Part shown: positions 47,285 to 58,355 of the stretch, piece by piece | Numbering within the stretch: position 1 is the first letter of the stretch | How the letters are laid out: every line of letters begins with the position of its first letter | DNA from: Hippopus hippopus | Lineage: Eukaryota > Mollusca > Bivalvia > Cardiida > Cardiidae | Direction: 5' to 3' | DNA: 64,000 nucleotides | Assembly (NCBI GenBank): GCA_946811185.2 | Contig: OX328099.1 | Location: 15,589,859-15,653,858 of the forward strand | Notes under the pieces: model-generated | What the model saw: the letters and a program-made list of their open reading frames with translations, nothing else | What the model was told of the DNA's origin: nothing | Databases searched by the model: none | Program-made: the position numbers and the translations under genes

Positions 47285-47520
47285 TACTCTTCAATATCAA
47301 ATGACAAAATTTTAGACTTGTCCACATTAAAAGCATTTGCAGAGTACAAATCATAAAACATGATTTTAAAATTGAATTTTATGTTGTGGAAGGCTTTTGA
47401 AAACATGGTGGTAAAAGGAGAAAATGCTGGTTACCAGCATTTTCTCCTTTTCCCACCATGTTTTCAAAAGCTGTCTCTTTCAGGGTCATCAAAACTCTGA
47501 ATTATGTGGTAATGGGTTAA
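47285..47520 (+). repeat. TTAA-1 MITE with a mirror-matched core change
   Basis: TACTCTTCAATATCAAATGAC to ATGTGGTAATGGGTTAA. 47407 is G (usually T) and the mirror base 47457 is C (usually A), centre 47432. Confidence 0.88.
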
Positions 47521-48697
47521 AAACAGTACTGTAAACTGTTACAAATTACACAAAGGACAATATGGAAATCATTGTTAGAAAAGCAGCCTTACTGAAAAAA
47601 GGAAAAGCAAATACTCCTTTTAACCCTATGTTTTCAAAATTTACAAAATACACAAACATAAAAATGTGTGTAACATTAAATGTGTTTTAAATGCAGATAT
47701 TACTGCCTCATCTGAAAGTGGTTGACTTAATTTTGAACAAGATGCATTGTTTCTTTTTTAATCTTTCAAACTAAAAGAAAGAGGAATCATGGACCAGCAA
47801 TGGAATGCAATGCTGTAAAAATGTGAGAACAATTTATCATATCTTCAAAGGACCTTTTGCTCAAAATATGGCACAACGCATCTTCAAAGAGCTGAGACAG
47901 AATGAAACGGTTAAGTACAAAATAGGTGATGTATAATGCATTTTAAAATTATAAATAGGGCAAATTACCATATCAAAACTTAACCTAGTTTCATATTGTC
48001 ATAATCAGTGCTCATAATGCATGAAATCAAAACATAATCTGGGATTTTCTTACTCTGACTTTGAGGCCGACTTTTAACCTAGTTTTAGATTTTCAAATCA
48101 GGTAAAAAGGAAACAAATGATACTGGAACCTGGCATCTTTTAACATAGTTTTAGATTTTATTTTTCTGTCAATAACTAACAAATGGACCAACCGTACAAT
48201 AACAGATTGTCATCTTCACGATAATGTACATACTTTTTAATGGTATGATTTAAATTTGAATGCATTTTAACATCAGCACTGTTTACTTTTGGCAGCTATA
48301 GGGCCTTTACAGTAACTACATGATTATGTAGATTTCAGCCCATATCCATCATTGATTTTTCCTCATACCTGCTATAATTAAAGGATATAGCTAAGAATTT
48401 ATGTTGAGAAATGTTCAGTAAGTGTGACAAAAGAACTCTGTTTTAATTCTGATTTACTGGAAATCATTTGGAATGAACTTATTGATAATTAATTGGATCA
48501 AAAATGCAACTCACTGCCACACTTTCAAGAGATCACTTTAAATACTTTTTCTTACTCCATCTCTGACAATCTGATGACAGGCCTAAAAATTCAAAATTAA
48601 AACTGAGTTTTGAATTTTCATGAAAAAGGATCTAAATTCCAAATTTAACTCTAAAAATGAATCTGGTTGTGCTTCAGTCCAGATCACCACACAAGTC
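47521..48697. other. Unassigned AT-rich DNA
   Basis: No gene or repeat was recognised. If the hillarin/KY gene continues upstream this is intronic. A 27 nt minus-strand stretch around 48557-48583 is bounded by AG and GTAAG but is too short to call an exon. Confidence 0.4.
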
Positions 48698-48845
48698 CTG
48701 GGTCCATATTCACCAACCATTCTTAAGAATATTCTTAGTCTTATTCTCAAGAAATTCTAAACTTGAAAGTAACACAACATCTGATGGGCTAAACCAAATG
48801 GTTTTGACCAAGAATATTCTAAGAATGGTTGGTGAATAAGGACCC
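48698..48845. repeat. TTC-pal palindromic MITE
   Basis: TGGGTCCATATTCACCAACC to GGTTGGTGAATAAGGACCCA, the best-preserved termini of this family. The centre has lost its hairpin symmetry (AACCAAATGGTTTTGACC). Confidence 0.82.
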
Positions 48846-48879
48846 AGAATGCAACGACCCTGATGGAGAAGACTTTTAT

Positions 48880-49077
48880 TTTAAATATATTTATTTTACA
48901 TCGAGTGAGAAACAAGTTCTTGCAACTTATACTAATCTCTCTCGATTCTGCTTGCTGGAAACTACACCAGTACTGACGTCAAATGTGTGGGCCAATAAAC
49001 AGTTAAAAAATTACACCCGCTATTGATCTCAGGACCATATGATTATGAGGCCGACACTCTACCTCAAAACCATGGAT
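48880..49077 (-). repeat. SINE-2
   Basis: Reversed relative to 7749-7972: tail-side TTTTACATCGAGTGAGAAACAAG, body CTCTCTCGATTCTGCTTGCTGG, head side TATGATTATGAGGCCGACACTC. Confidence 0.72.
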
Positions 49078-49084
49078 ACCACAT

Positions 49085-49262
49085 GAGATCTTTTAAAAAA
49101 ACTGTAGGAAAAAGGGAAAATGAAGGTAACAAACATTTTCTTTTATACCCACAATGTTTTTTGTCCCTTTCACAGTCAAATCCCATCATTTGAACCACAA
49201 TTAATTTGTTGCCTGCAAAGGCTTTCAATATTATCAAGTGTAAATTTTGTTTTCTAAAAAAG
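49085..49262 (-). repeat. TTAA-1 MITE, both ends lost
   Basis: GATCTTTTAAAAAAACTGTAGG to AAGTGTAAATTTTG. The core is heavily mutated. Confidence 0.65.
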
Positions 49263-49908
49263 CATTGAGATGCAGAGTACAAAGATGTTCTGACACTGAA
49301 ATATGAGTTCTGGTTGATTTTTTTTACCTAACACAAAATAAATTGAAATAATGGATATATATTTAAGATAAATGATGTTTACAGTGTCTTCAGTGTTCAC
49401 GCTTTTGTTTATTTCAAACAGCAAAATTTAACCTTGATACCAGAGCACGGTTTACAACTTGAATCATTGCGACATATATCAACTGTCCCTGGCAACGGAG
49501 AATGTAATCTTCTAGTTTTGACATGGATAGGATTAACTGAATGTTGATACTAGTATATCTATAGCCATGCTTTGGTGCAAAAGTGTAATAGATGCAAAAG
49601 CTTGGATTTCACGCCTGCTTCATCAGTGTTAAATCTTATAGGTGCTTGAAAATGTCTAATACTGACCGAGTTCAACTGATTGACAAAAAACTGCCTTAGA
49701 AAAAATGAGGGTCCTTTTTGCAAAGACAAGATGGTCACATTAATTCAAATTCACAATTGTGGCAAAGGCTTACTTTTTCAGAGTTTTTGCCAAGCATGTT
49801 AATAAAGACAATATAACCTAGGCCATATCAGGACATTCTCTTTGTCATCTCCAACGCAGAAGGAAATCAGATTTGGCCGAGGTCCAATAGTCTGAGAAGA
49901 CATCTTTT

Positions 49909-50134
49909 CACTCTTTACCATCTAGCAAAATCTAAGACAGGTCCAATTTACTGAAAGCATCTACAGACAAAAAAATTAAGGGCGGCCCAATTGATGGAAT
50001 TTGTCCTTAAATCAACAGAAAACATTGATGAAAAATTAATAAATACTGATTATCAGCATCTTTCCTCACAATGTTTTTAAATGCCTTCTTCCTCAAGGTT
50101 GTTAAAAGTCCAGATTGTGTTGTGAAGGAGTAAA
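49909..50134 (+). repeat. TTAA-1 MITE, old copy
   Basis: TTCACTCTTTACCATCTAGC to TTGTGAAGGAGTAAA. The core is barely recognisable (ACTGATTATCAGC). Confidence 0.7.
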
Positions 50135-51455
50135 GCAGTTGTTGATGGAGGAACAAACCAACAATCAGAACTGGCAGCAGATAAGCACAAAAGCTGACCT
50201 TAGCTCATATCAAAAGGTGTACAAAAACATTGACAGGAAAGACAAGGGCCAACAAGATGGGTATCGGAAACTTCATTGCTTCAACGATGCTACAAAATAG
50301 CCAATGTCAGGCAAGGCAATTGTTTAATATGACAACTAATTGGCCTTTGAAGACAGACCAGGCTTAATCAATATCTATCAAACCAATAAATATAATCTAA
50401 AATAAAACATAGCTTCATTTCATTAGACAACCGAACGCCAAGATGTAATATTTGAATCTTCACATCTTGCAATTTTTCACAATCTTGTGCTATCTTTTCA
50501 ATTCAACTACTCAACAATTTAAAGGCTTTATTTTAGAGGAGAGGACAATACAAAGTACAAGCTTGATTGATTAAATGCTTATAAAACTATGTCATGTACA
50601 TGTCTAATATATTCAACCAATAATACAGATGTGCAGTTAATTACAATATTTCTCTGCATAAGTCTGAAAAGAAGTTATAAAAAAGCCTATTTTGGAATCC
50701 TTTTACCTCTACATGCCTTCCATGTGAAATGTTAAAAACAAAATTTGAATGCAAGATATAGATTCAGCCTGAGTTGTCAAATTCTGATTCATCTTTTGAA
50801 TATTTTACATTGAGTTAATGTAGCTTCACAAAAGGTGATGAAAACACCTCCAAGGCAAAGAGTATTTTAAATCGAATTTCCACACTAACTCAAGCATAGA
50901 AATTGTTAACACTTTCATGCTTTACTTTGCAAAGTTACCTGTATGCAGGAAAGCAAATTTATGGAAATAAACTTTGATAAAAGGGCTGACTTTTGAAAAT
51001 TAAATCTTTGGAGTTGTGGACAGCTGTCAGTTTGTATAATATTGCATGATAAAAATGGTAATTTGTTTCTTCCTGATTAAAGTGCATGTAGATCTTTGGT
51101 GTAATGTACTGACCAAACATTCAAACGTGTTATCCCATTATATAAGGAAGCTGAGATAATGTTACTTGGTCTGATCTGATTTGTTTAAAAAACAGGCAGA
51201 GGTAATTTAATAATTATTTATGATTTATAACACCAATTTCCTGATGAATACCAATGATTATGATTGAATAATAGCTGTATGTCAATAACTGCCTTTCCTT
51301 CAATATCTATATTTGTCCACCATGATTATTACAAGGGTGTGTATTTCTACTTCATGCAGTTTGAATGTACATAATGTAGGCCTACAGAATGGGCCTTTTT
51401 TTCATAATGACTTTTGCATAAACTTTTTTTTAAATAACACAGAGATTTATTCTCC
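50135..51455. other. Unassigned AT-rich DNA
   Basis: Nothing was recognised on either strand. The 61-codon frame starting at 50115 overlaps a repeat and has no family resemblance. Confidence 0.4.
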
Positions 51456-51690
51456 TGGGGTACCTTTCACTAAACTGCGTAGACTTACGCCAACTTTTTT
51501 GGGATTGAATATACAAACGTACGATCCCTGCTTTACCCAAAGATATGATGTGGCGTAATGTTTTGCAAATACCTAATCAATACGTAAAGTTATGCAGTTC
51601 AGTGAAATTTGTTTTCAGACTTAATGCTTGCTTTCAAAAACTGTGTATGCAAATTTCGTGCGTACGCAGTTTGGTGAAAGGTACCCCAGA
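51456..51690. mobile_element. Single-copy MITE with ~27 bp inverted ends
   Basis: CTGGGGTACCTTTCACTAAAC-TGCGTA at the left and TACGCAGTTTGGTGAAAGGTACCCCAG at the right, 235 bp apart. Non-coding. No second copy was found here, so the family assignment is open. Confidence 0.78.
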
Positions 51691-52087
51691 GGATTTTTTG
51701 TAAACTCAACTGATATTTCAAAGCAGAGGTACAGGTTACATGCAAGGGCGTAAGCGCCCATTACGCGCAATATGCACATGTGTATAAAAAAAAAATCTTT
51801 GACCAAATTTGTAAATCACAATATCATAGCCCATACATGAATTGAGTTTTTTCTAGGATGTGTGCACCTTTTCAAACTAAGTAGATGTGTTAAATTGATG
51901 CACTAATAACTAGAGAATTCCTCAATGCTTTACAATAAATGTGAGGTTTCATGCATGACGTCACGCTGTCAAGCAATTTCACATCATCATAAAGTTCACT
52001 GTGCGTATAGATATTTTACTTCTGGCGACACCTATGACATGCACTAATATTTTCTGGTGAAAGAAGCATAATGTCTGTAGTTCTTCA

Positions 52088-52291
52088 TTAAAGCCAACTT
52101 TTAATGATCCTGAGAAAGACAGCTTATGAAAACATTGTGAAAATGCTGGTAACAAGCATTTTCTCCTTTTCCCATAATGCATTCTACCTTTTGAAAGACA
52201 AATTCTAAATTTTGAATAGAATCTAATTTGTTGTCTGCAAATCCTTTTAATTTGGACAAGGCTAAAATCTTACCATCTGGTACAGAGTTAA
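52088..52291 (-). repeat. TTAA-1 MITE
   Basis: TAAAGCCAACTTTTAATGATCC to CCATCTGGTACAGAGTTAA. The first core arm has a 13 bp deletion. Confidence 0.78.
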
Positions 52292-52424
52292 AATCTATGT
52301 TGTTGATACTCATTTGAATTCCCTCATCCCATCAAAAATTAGGATTTTAGTGAAAAAAAAATGCCTTTAAAATTTCATAACCCAATCTTATCTTGACCTC
52401 TGTCTGAAGCATGGAATTCAATTT

Positions 52425-52735
52425 TTAGTTCAGCTGTTTTCAAAGAAAACTTCCAGGTATTTGTCATAGCTCTGGCGTCGTCTGCGTCAAGCAAAAACTT
52501 TGACATTTCAACCTAGAATTTTCATAAACTTTGATATTTTACAACATATATGTCATACAGAAGATATTTACTTCAAACTTAGACTAGTTGTTAACTATCA
52601 AAAGGGAAACCCATATAAAAGGGGCAGGTAACAATCAAAATATTTGACACGGTTATGCTCCTTTTTGGATTGAAAATTTTCACTATAAGCAACTGCTGCC
52701 TAGCATAGGTACCCGCATGTTAATGCACTTGTCAC
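52425..52735 (-). repeat. PRL-b repeat copy
   Basis: CAGCTGTTTTCAAAGAAAAC to ACCCGCATGTTAATGCACTTG. It is homologous to 8343 and 11975; its 3' hairpin reads GTACCCGCATG... instead of GCACCGCATGCGGGTGC. Confidence 0.7.
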
Positions 52736-53418
52736 TCTAGATGTTTCAAAACAGTTTCAACCATTATAAAGTTTGCCATTCAATAAAACAAACAAATCAA
52801 TCCAAATTATATTTACCGTGTATGCTCGACTGTAAGACGCCTCCGCTTATAAGACGCACCCCTAACTTTGGATCCCTAAATCGGGATTTTCACTGATGAC
52901 CCCATATAAGACGCAGGTAATTTTTATGATGTGTCCGTAACGTTGGCTTCGTGAAATTGATAGAAAATTGTTGGGCGATTGTCCTTTTTGAAATGGCGAA
53001 TTTCTATTCGATTTCAAACAACATTCACAGAATTCATTCTTGACTTTACCTGTTATTGTAGGCCGAACTAATAAAAACATGCTTCAATGCCGGACTTTCT
53101 CTAATACTTTCCATTACATTAAAAATAATATGTCCAGCTCGGTTATCTGACAGGGGACGTATTCACATCGTATAAACTTATCAAAATCTATCTCACGAAG
53201 TGAAGAGTATTCATGATAAATTACACCCGGGGCGAATTGAAACATCTGGGACAAACCGGCACATCACTAACTGCTGTTGTTAGACGAGGGGTTTCGAGAA
53301 GAGTCGATGTGTCACTTTCACACCTTGTCCTTTGACAACAATAACTTTTTGTTTCACTAGACTTTTAGGCGTAAGTTTGACATCTATCCGACATACTTGT
53401 AAAGTATGTACCTGTGCT

Positions 53419-53638
53419 TTTAACCCTTTTCTACACAGTCCCGAATTTTAAACAACACTAAAGGCAGAAGACTTTGAAAACAATGTAAGAAAATTCAAAG
53501 GCTATTTTAAACAGCATTTTCTCCTTATAAATCACTAGTCTATTGAGGACTGAAATCATTGATAAAGATAGATTTTTTTCGTCTGCACACGTTATCACTT
53601 TGGTCAAGTCCAAACTTTTGTCTGGTGGTAAAGAGATA
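53419..53638 (-). repeat. TTAA-1 MITE inside CCG-2
   Basis: TTAACCCTTTTCTACACAGTCC to CTGGTGGTAAAGAGATA. The first core arm is lost. Confidence 0.75.
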
Positions 53639-53760
53639 ATGACCTTTTTTTTCCTTTCAACAATTCGATTAATATTGCATTTGATATCAAATACCGCGTC
53701 TACTACCATACGTCATACGACGAGAGAGTCCGTGCTTTACACACTTGCGTTAATGGGACA

Positions 53761-53779
53761 GCAACAACAACAACAACAA
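53761..53779. repeat. (CAA)n microsatellite
   Basis: Six CAA/AAC units in a row inside CCG-2. Confidence 0.9.
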
Positions 53780-54218
53780 AAATGCCTCCTGAAGTCCGAT
53801 TTATTTAGAAATACACAAGTAAAACAAAGAGAAAACACCCAAAATGACGATTTTTGCCATAGTTTCAGATCGGTAGGTATTTATTTATCCTTTTGATGTA
53901 TATCAACGGATATTAGCGATTTAAACGGCGCTTTATATTGAAATAGGAAGTTCCCCACCCTTCATGATGGCCGGCTGATCGGCCCTCTCTCCTGGAAGAA
54001 TCGACATCTCAAACTGATTATGCGCTTATAAGACGCACCCCCAACATCAAGCAAAATATTTTAGGGAAAAAAATGCGTCTTATAGTCGAGTATATACGGT
54101 AATCAAAGGTATCCTTAAGTTGGATGTTTGACTATTTCTTATCTATAGAATAAAATATCAGTTTTTTAATCTTGAAAATCTGGACCTCGAGTATCACTTT
54201 TTGAGGACAGAACCAACC

Positions 54219-54432
54219 TTTAACAAATGAACCTGCATATTAATGACCCTAAAGAAGGAAGCATTTGAAAACACTGTGCGAAAAGCAGGAAATGTTGATA
54301 ACCTGCCATTTCTCCTTTTTTAACACTTTTTTCTTCTCTTTAATCCACAAATACCTTCATTTAAGATGCACTTGTCACAAATAATTTTACTTTGACGTTA
54401 GTCCAAAATTTTTTGATCCCCTAAAGACTTTA
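54219..54432 (-). repeat. TTAA-1 MITE, old copy
   Basis: TTAACAAATGAACCTGCATATT to CTAAAGACTTTAA. The core is weakly paired (TTGATAACCTGCC). Another eroded piece follows at about 54450-54530. Confidence 0.68.
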
Positions 54433-54937
54433 ACTATTACAACAATAATAAAACTTTTCACACCCCTGCAGAAGACAGCTGTTAAAAACTATTGTGGGAA
54501 GGACTTGCTCCTTTTTCTTCAATGATTTTGAGGAAGCTGCTCTTTTTTCTACATTATTTTCATTACCAATTGAAAAATAAATTTTCATTTCCTCCTAAAC
54601 TTTCCGATACCTTGTGTCATTGCAACACGATGCTAATCGGAATGGATAGCAAAACACTACAATTTTTTTCTCCACTTTTCACAATATTTTCAGAAGTGCC
54701 ATCATTACTAGTGAGAGGGAAATTTATTCATTAAAGCTGTTACAGCACAAAATATTACTCCAGACTTACAAAAAGCTACTACAAACAATATGGAAAGAAA
54801 ACACAGTTGAGAGAATTGAAAAAATCACTTGTTAACAACTTGGATAAATTAATGTGGGAAATGTTCAATCCTTTTACAACATTTTTTTCCAAAGCTTTAA
54901 ATTAAATTCAGGGGCATGAAATATGTACAGTTAAGGT

Positions 54938-55115
54938 TTAACCCTATACCACAGACAAAATTTTAAATGTATTGAAATTGAAAACATTTGCAGACAACAA
55001 ACCAAACATGAAAGGAGTCGCCTTTGAAAGGACAGAAAATCTTGTTGGAGAAAGTGTAGGTTACCATTATGAATTTTTCTCCTTTCAAAAGGCCTTCTTC
55101 CATAGGGTTTTTTAA
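54938..55115 (+). repeat. TTAA-1 MITE, shortened
   Basis: TTAACCCTATACCACAGACAA to the TTAA shared with the next copy. Core lost; arm B cut to GCCTTCTTCCATAGGG. Confidence 0.75.
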
Positions 55116-55339
55116 CTCTTTACCAAATGACAAAATTTTAGTCTTGTCCAAATTGAGAGCATTTACAGACGAAAAATTAAAGTGACTCAAAAATTAAAAT
55201 TTGTTTTGGGCAGGGTAGAAAACATTGTGGGAAAAGGAGAAAATGCTGGTTACCAGCATTTTCTCCTTTTCCTACAATGTTTTCAAAAGTCTTCTGTCTC
55301 AGGGTCGTTAAAAGTCGGGATTGTGTGGTAAAGAGTTAA
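55112..55339 (+). repeat. TTAA-1 MITE, full length
   Basis: TTAACTCTTTACCAAATGAC to GTGTGGTAAAGAGTTAA. The core is perfect but for one base (CCTACAATG). Confidence 0.92.
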
Positions 55340-55362
55340 ACACAGTAATGTGTACTTGAGGG

Positions 55363-55590
55363 TTAACTCTTTATCACACAATCCTGAGTTTTAATGACCC
55401 TGAAAGAGAAGGCTTTCGAAAACACTGTGGGAAAAGGAGAAAATGCTGGTAACCAGCATTTTTCCTTGTCCCACAATGTTTTCAACCCTTTCAAAGACAG
55501 AAATCATCAATTTAGTAACATTTGAATTGTCGTTTGCAAATGTCTTGAATTTGGTCCAGTTAAAAATTGTGTCATTTGGTAAAGAATTCA
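55363..55590 (-). repeat. TTAA-1 MITE
   Basis: TTAACTCTTTATCACACAATCC to TTTGGTAAAGAATTCA. One C lost in the second core arm. Confidence 0.9.
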
Positions 55591-55689
55591 AAGATAAGTA
55601 TACTTAAAGCCACAGATAGACATCTTGATAATCCAGATCTGAATCATTGTGGTAAAGATAACTGATTCTTGATGAAGATTATAAATTCT

Positions 55690-55920
55690 AATCCTTTGAC
55701 ACACAATCCCGACTTATAATGGCACCATGTGGCAGAAGGCCTTTTGAAAACATTGTGGGAAAAGGAGAAAATGCTGGTAACCAGCATTTTCTTCTCTTCC
55801 CTCTATGTTTTCTACCCTCTGAAAGGCAAATTTTATGTTTTTGAGGAACTTTTAATTTGTTGTTTGCAACTGCTTTGAATTTAGACCATCCTAAAATTTT
55901 GTAGTGTGGTAAAGAGTTAA
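55690..55920 (-). repeat. TTAA-1 MITE
   Basis: TAATCCTTTGACACACAATCCC to GTGTGGTAAAGAGTTAA. The second core arm is eroded (CTTCTCTTCCCTCTATG). Confidence 0.88.
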
Positions 55921-55931
55921 ATATTATAACC

Positions 55932-57142
55932 AAACAAGAGGACCATGATGGTCCTATATCGCTCACCTGAGTATATTTGTAACTTATATGGTTTATCATG
56001 GGCAGGCTATTCTTTTCAAGTAAGGCATACCCTGGTTTTGAGCCGATGAAATTTTTGGTTTTTTACACAACTGCCGGTAGGTTATACTGAACAAATGTAT
56101 GAAATTATATCAAAATCATCCTAACATATTCAGAGATTTCATCTGGAATCGGAAAAGCAGATGAACAGAGAGACAGACAGACTGTGCTGCCAAAAACAAC
56201 AGCAGGGAGACATAATTTTAAGTTTTGGATAATTGGACTGACATAATGCTCTGAATCCATCAATGTGGGGGCATACGAGACACAAGAGCACCGCATGCGG
56301 GTGCCTACGCCGAGAACGCCAACAACATGGATGCCAAGGCTATAGCAATACCTCAGATTTTCTTTGAAAACAGCCTAACTAATAAAAAACATGACTTCAC
56401 GATAGGCTTTGCTTTATTTTTCCGAGTGAATTTCCAACTTGAAGGATTAGTACAACTAATGCAATACTATTAATTGTTGTAAGTTGGTAAACACTGTATA
56501 GGCATCTTTTATCATTTGCAACACAGGCAGTTGTTGTATATAATGTGATAGTTTTGCCATTTACAAAAAAATTATAAGACAAGGTATCCAACTGTAACCA
56601 AAGCTTAACATGATTGGTAAAAATCATTTATCTATGATATTTCAATGCTGAAAAATCGGATGATGATTAAGACAGAGGTTTAAAGTTTTGGCTGAGATAG
56701 CTTTGGCCAAACCCTATGCAAAATGGCAATTAAATAGGGCTAAATGTAAATCTGTGTTTTTTGATTGGCCAAAGCCCAAATATGACCCCAGGGGAATAAT
56801 TTTAACAATTTTGGTAAAGGGTCACCCAATGATGCTTCATACAAAATATGAATGCTCTCGGCCTTATGGTTTGTCACAAGAAGATTTTTAAAGATTTTTT
56901 CCATTTTCAGCCATTTTGTTGCCATGGCAACCAGAGTTTTTGATGGAATTAAATTCTTTTAACAATTTTTGTAGAGCTTCATCCAAGGAACATTCCTGCT
57001 AAGTTTTATCAAGATTGGCCATCTGGTTTTGGAGGAGAAGATTTTTAAAGAATTTGTTAACGGACAGACGGACGGACGGACGACAGACGATGACCAATCA
57101 CAATAGCTCACCCAGAGCACTTCGTGCTCAGTTGAGCTAAAA
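55932..57142 (+). mobile_element. PRL element, composite
   Basis: 5' hairpin GGACCATGATGGTCC after AAACAAGA; a second hairpin start GAGCACCGCATGCGGGTGC at 56286 belongs to an inserted PRL-b piece (to about 56385); then one repeat unit, (GGAC)n at 57062-57080 and 3' hairpin GAGCACTTCGTGCTC followed by AGTTGAGCTAAAA. Confidence 0.75.
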
Positions 57143-57217
57143 ACTAACCTAGTGCTTTTGATATGTCATTTGAAATTGACCATATACCAAAAACCATTAA
57201 GTGCTGTAGTTAAACTC

Positions 57218-57440
57218 TTAACTCTTTACTAAATGACAACATTTTAGACTAGTCCAAATTGAAAGCAGATAACAAAATAAATGTGATTCAAAAACTGAAA
57301 TTTGTTTTTGGAAGGGTAGAAAACATTCTGGGAAAATGAGAAAATGCTGGTTACCCGCATTTTCTCCTTTTCCCACCATGGTTTCAAAACATTTCTTTCT
57401 TGGGGTCATCAAAAGTCGTCATTGTGTGGTAAAGGGTTTA
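57218..57440 (+). repeat. TTAA-1 MITE
   Basis: TTAACTCTTTACTAAATGAC to GTGTGGTAAAGGGTTTA. The core has four unpaired changes. Confidence 0.85.
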
Positions 57441-57638
57441 TTAACCAAACAACAAAATTTTAAATTTGAGCAGTTGAATCAATTGCGGACAACAAATCAA
57501 TGGTTGCGCAAATGATTGGAGTGTGATAGGGTAGAAAACAAGGGAAAAGGAGAAAATGCTGATCATTACCTGCATTTTCTCCTTTTCCCACAATCTTTTA
57601 AAAGCCTTCTTCCTGAAGGTTGTGTGATAAAGGGTTAA
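57439..57638 (+). repeat. TTAA-1 MITE
   Basis: TATTAACCAAACAACAAAATT to GTGTGATAAAGGGTTAA. The core centre is CTGATCATTACCTGC. Confidence 0.8.
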
Positions 57639-57639
57639 A

Positions 57640-57832
57640 CAACTCTCATGGGGCAGGGGGAAAGAGAAAGACTTTGCAAAAATCATGTGGGGAAAAAAAA
57701 GAAAATGCCGGTAACCAGTATATTCTTTTCCCTGGTTGTTTTAATTTCCTGTCAAAATCCCACCATATAAGCCACATTTTCATTAGCAAATGCTTTCAAC
57801 ATTCACTAGTAAAAATTTATAAATCTACTTAA
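57640..57832 (-). repeat. TTAA-1 MITE, old copy
   Basis: GCAGGGGGAAAGAGAAAGACTTTGC, core GCCGGTAACCAGTA, arm A decayed, ending near CTACTTAA. Confidence 0.65.
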
Positions 57833-58355
57833 CCCTAAACTTCACAAAAAAAATAGACTTGTCCAAACTGAAAGCAGTTGCAGATACCAAATACAATAAA
57901 GCCCAAATGTTGAAGGTTCCTCTTTGAAAGGGTAGAAGAAAAATTGTTGTAAAAGGAGGAAATGCATGTCCCAAAATAGTGTGGACAACTTTTTATTTTC
58001 CGGAACCTGGCGTTTTTTTTTTTCATGATATTTTTACCGATGTTATTTTAATCATTTGCGCATCTGAAGAAGAAATAGTGAGGTAGTTATATACAGTTGA
58101 GTCTATTTTACACGCAAATATTATTTACAGGTTACGTTTTGCGGCCCCACCCAAGATTTTATCAAAGGTTTTAACTGTGTGGTTACTTTAACCTTCAATA
58201 TCAGAGGTTTTCAATAGAATTGTGCGAAACTGAATAAGGCACATTGCCGTTATCAAATATGACGTCATTCCTGAAAAGAAACCATTCACGTGGCCTTATT
58301 TTGAAAAATTTCATAGCGAAAACACGAATGGTAGCTTATTTGGAAAGAATAAAAA

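Larger units (their letters stand above)
52816..54099. mobile_element. CCG-2 element (TA-flanked, CCGTGTATGC ends)
   Basis: Inverted ends CCGTGTATGCTCGACTGTAAG and its partner CTTATAGTCGAGTATATACGG, plus inner CTTATAAGACGCACCCC on both sides; TA flanks both. Related in layout to CCG-1. It contains a TTAA-1 copy at 53419-53638. No transposase frame was recognised. Confidence 0.82.

Noticed and set aside
48557..48583. 27 nt possible KY microexon on the minus strand
   Set aside because: AG/GTAAG borders alone are too weak, and nothing shows that its translation belongs to the family.
50115..50300. 61-codon Gln/Lys-rich open frame
   Set aside because: It starts inside a TTAA-1 end and has no recognisable domain; possibly chance.
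13670..55920. Regularly recurring palindromes that resemble a CRISPR array at first sight
   Set aside because: Copies are ~228 bp, in both orientations, irregularly spaced and TTAA-flanked: MITEs in an animal genome, not CRISPR repeats.
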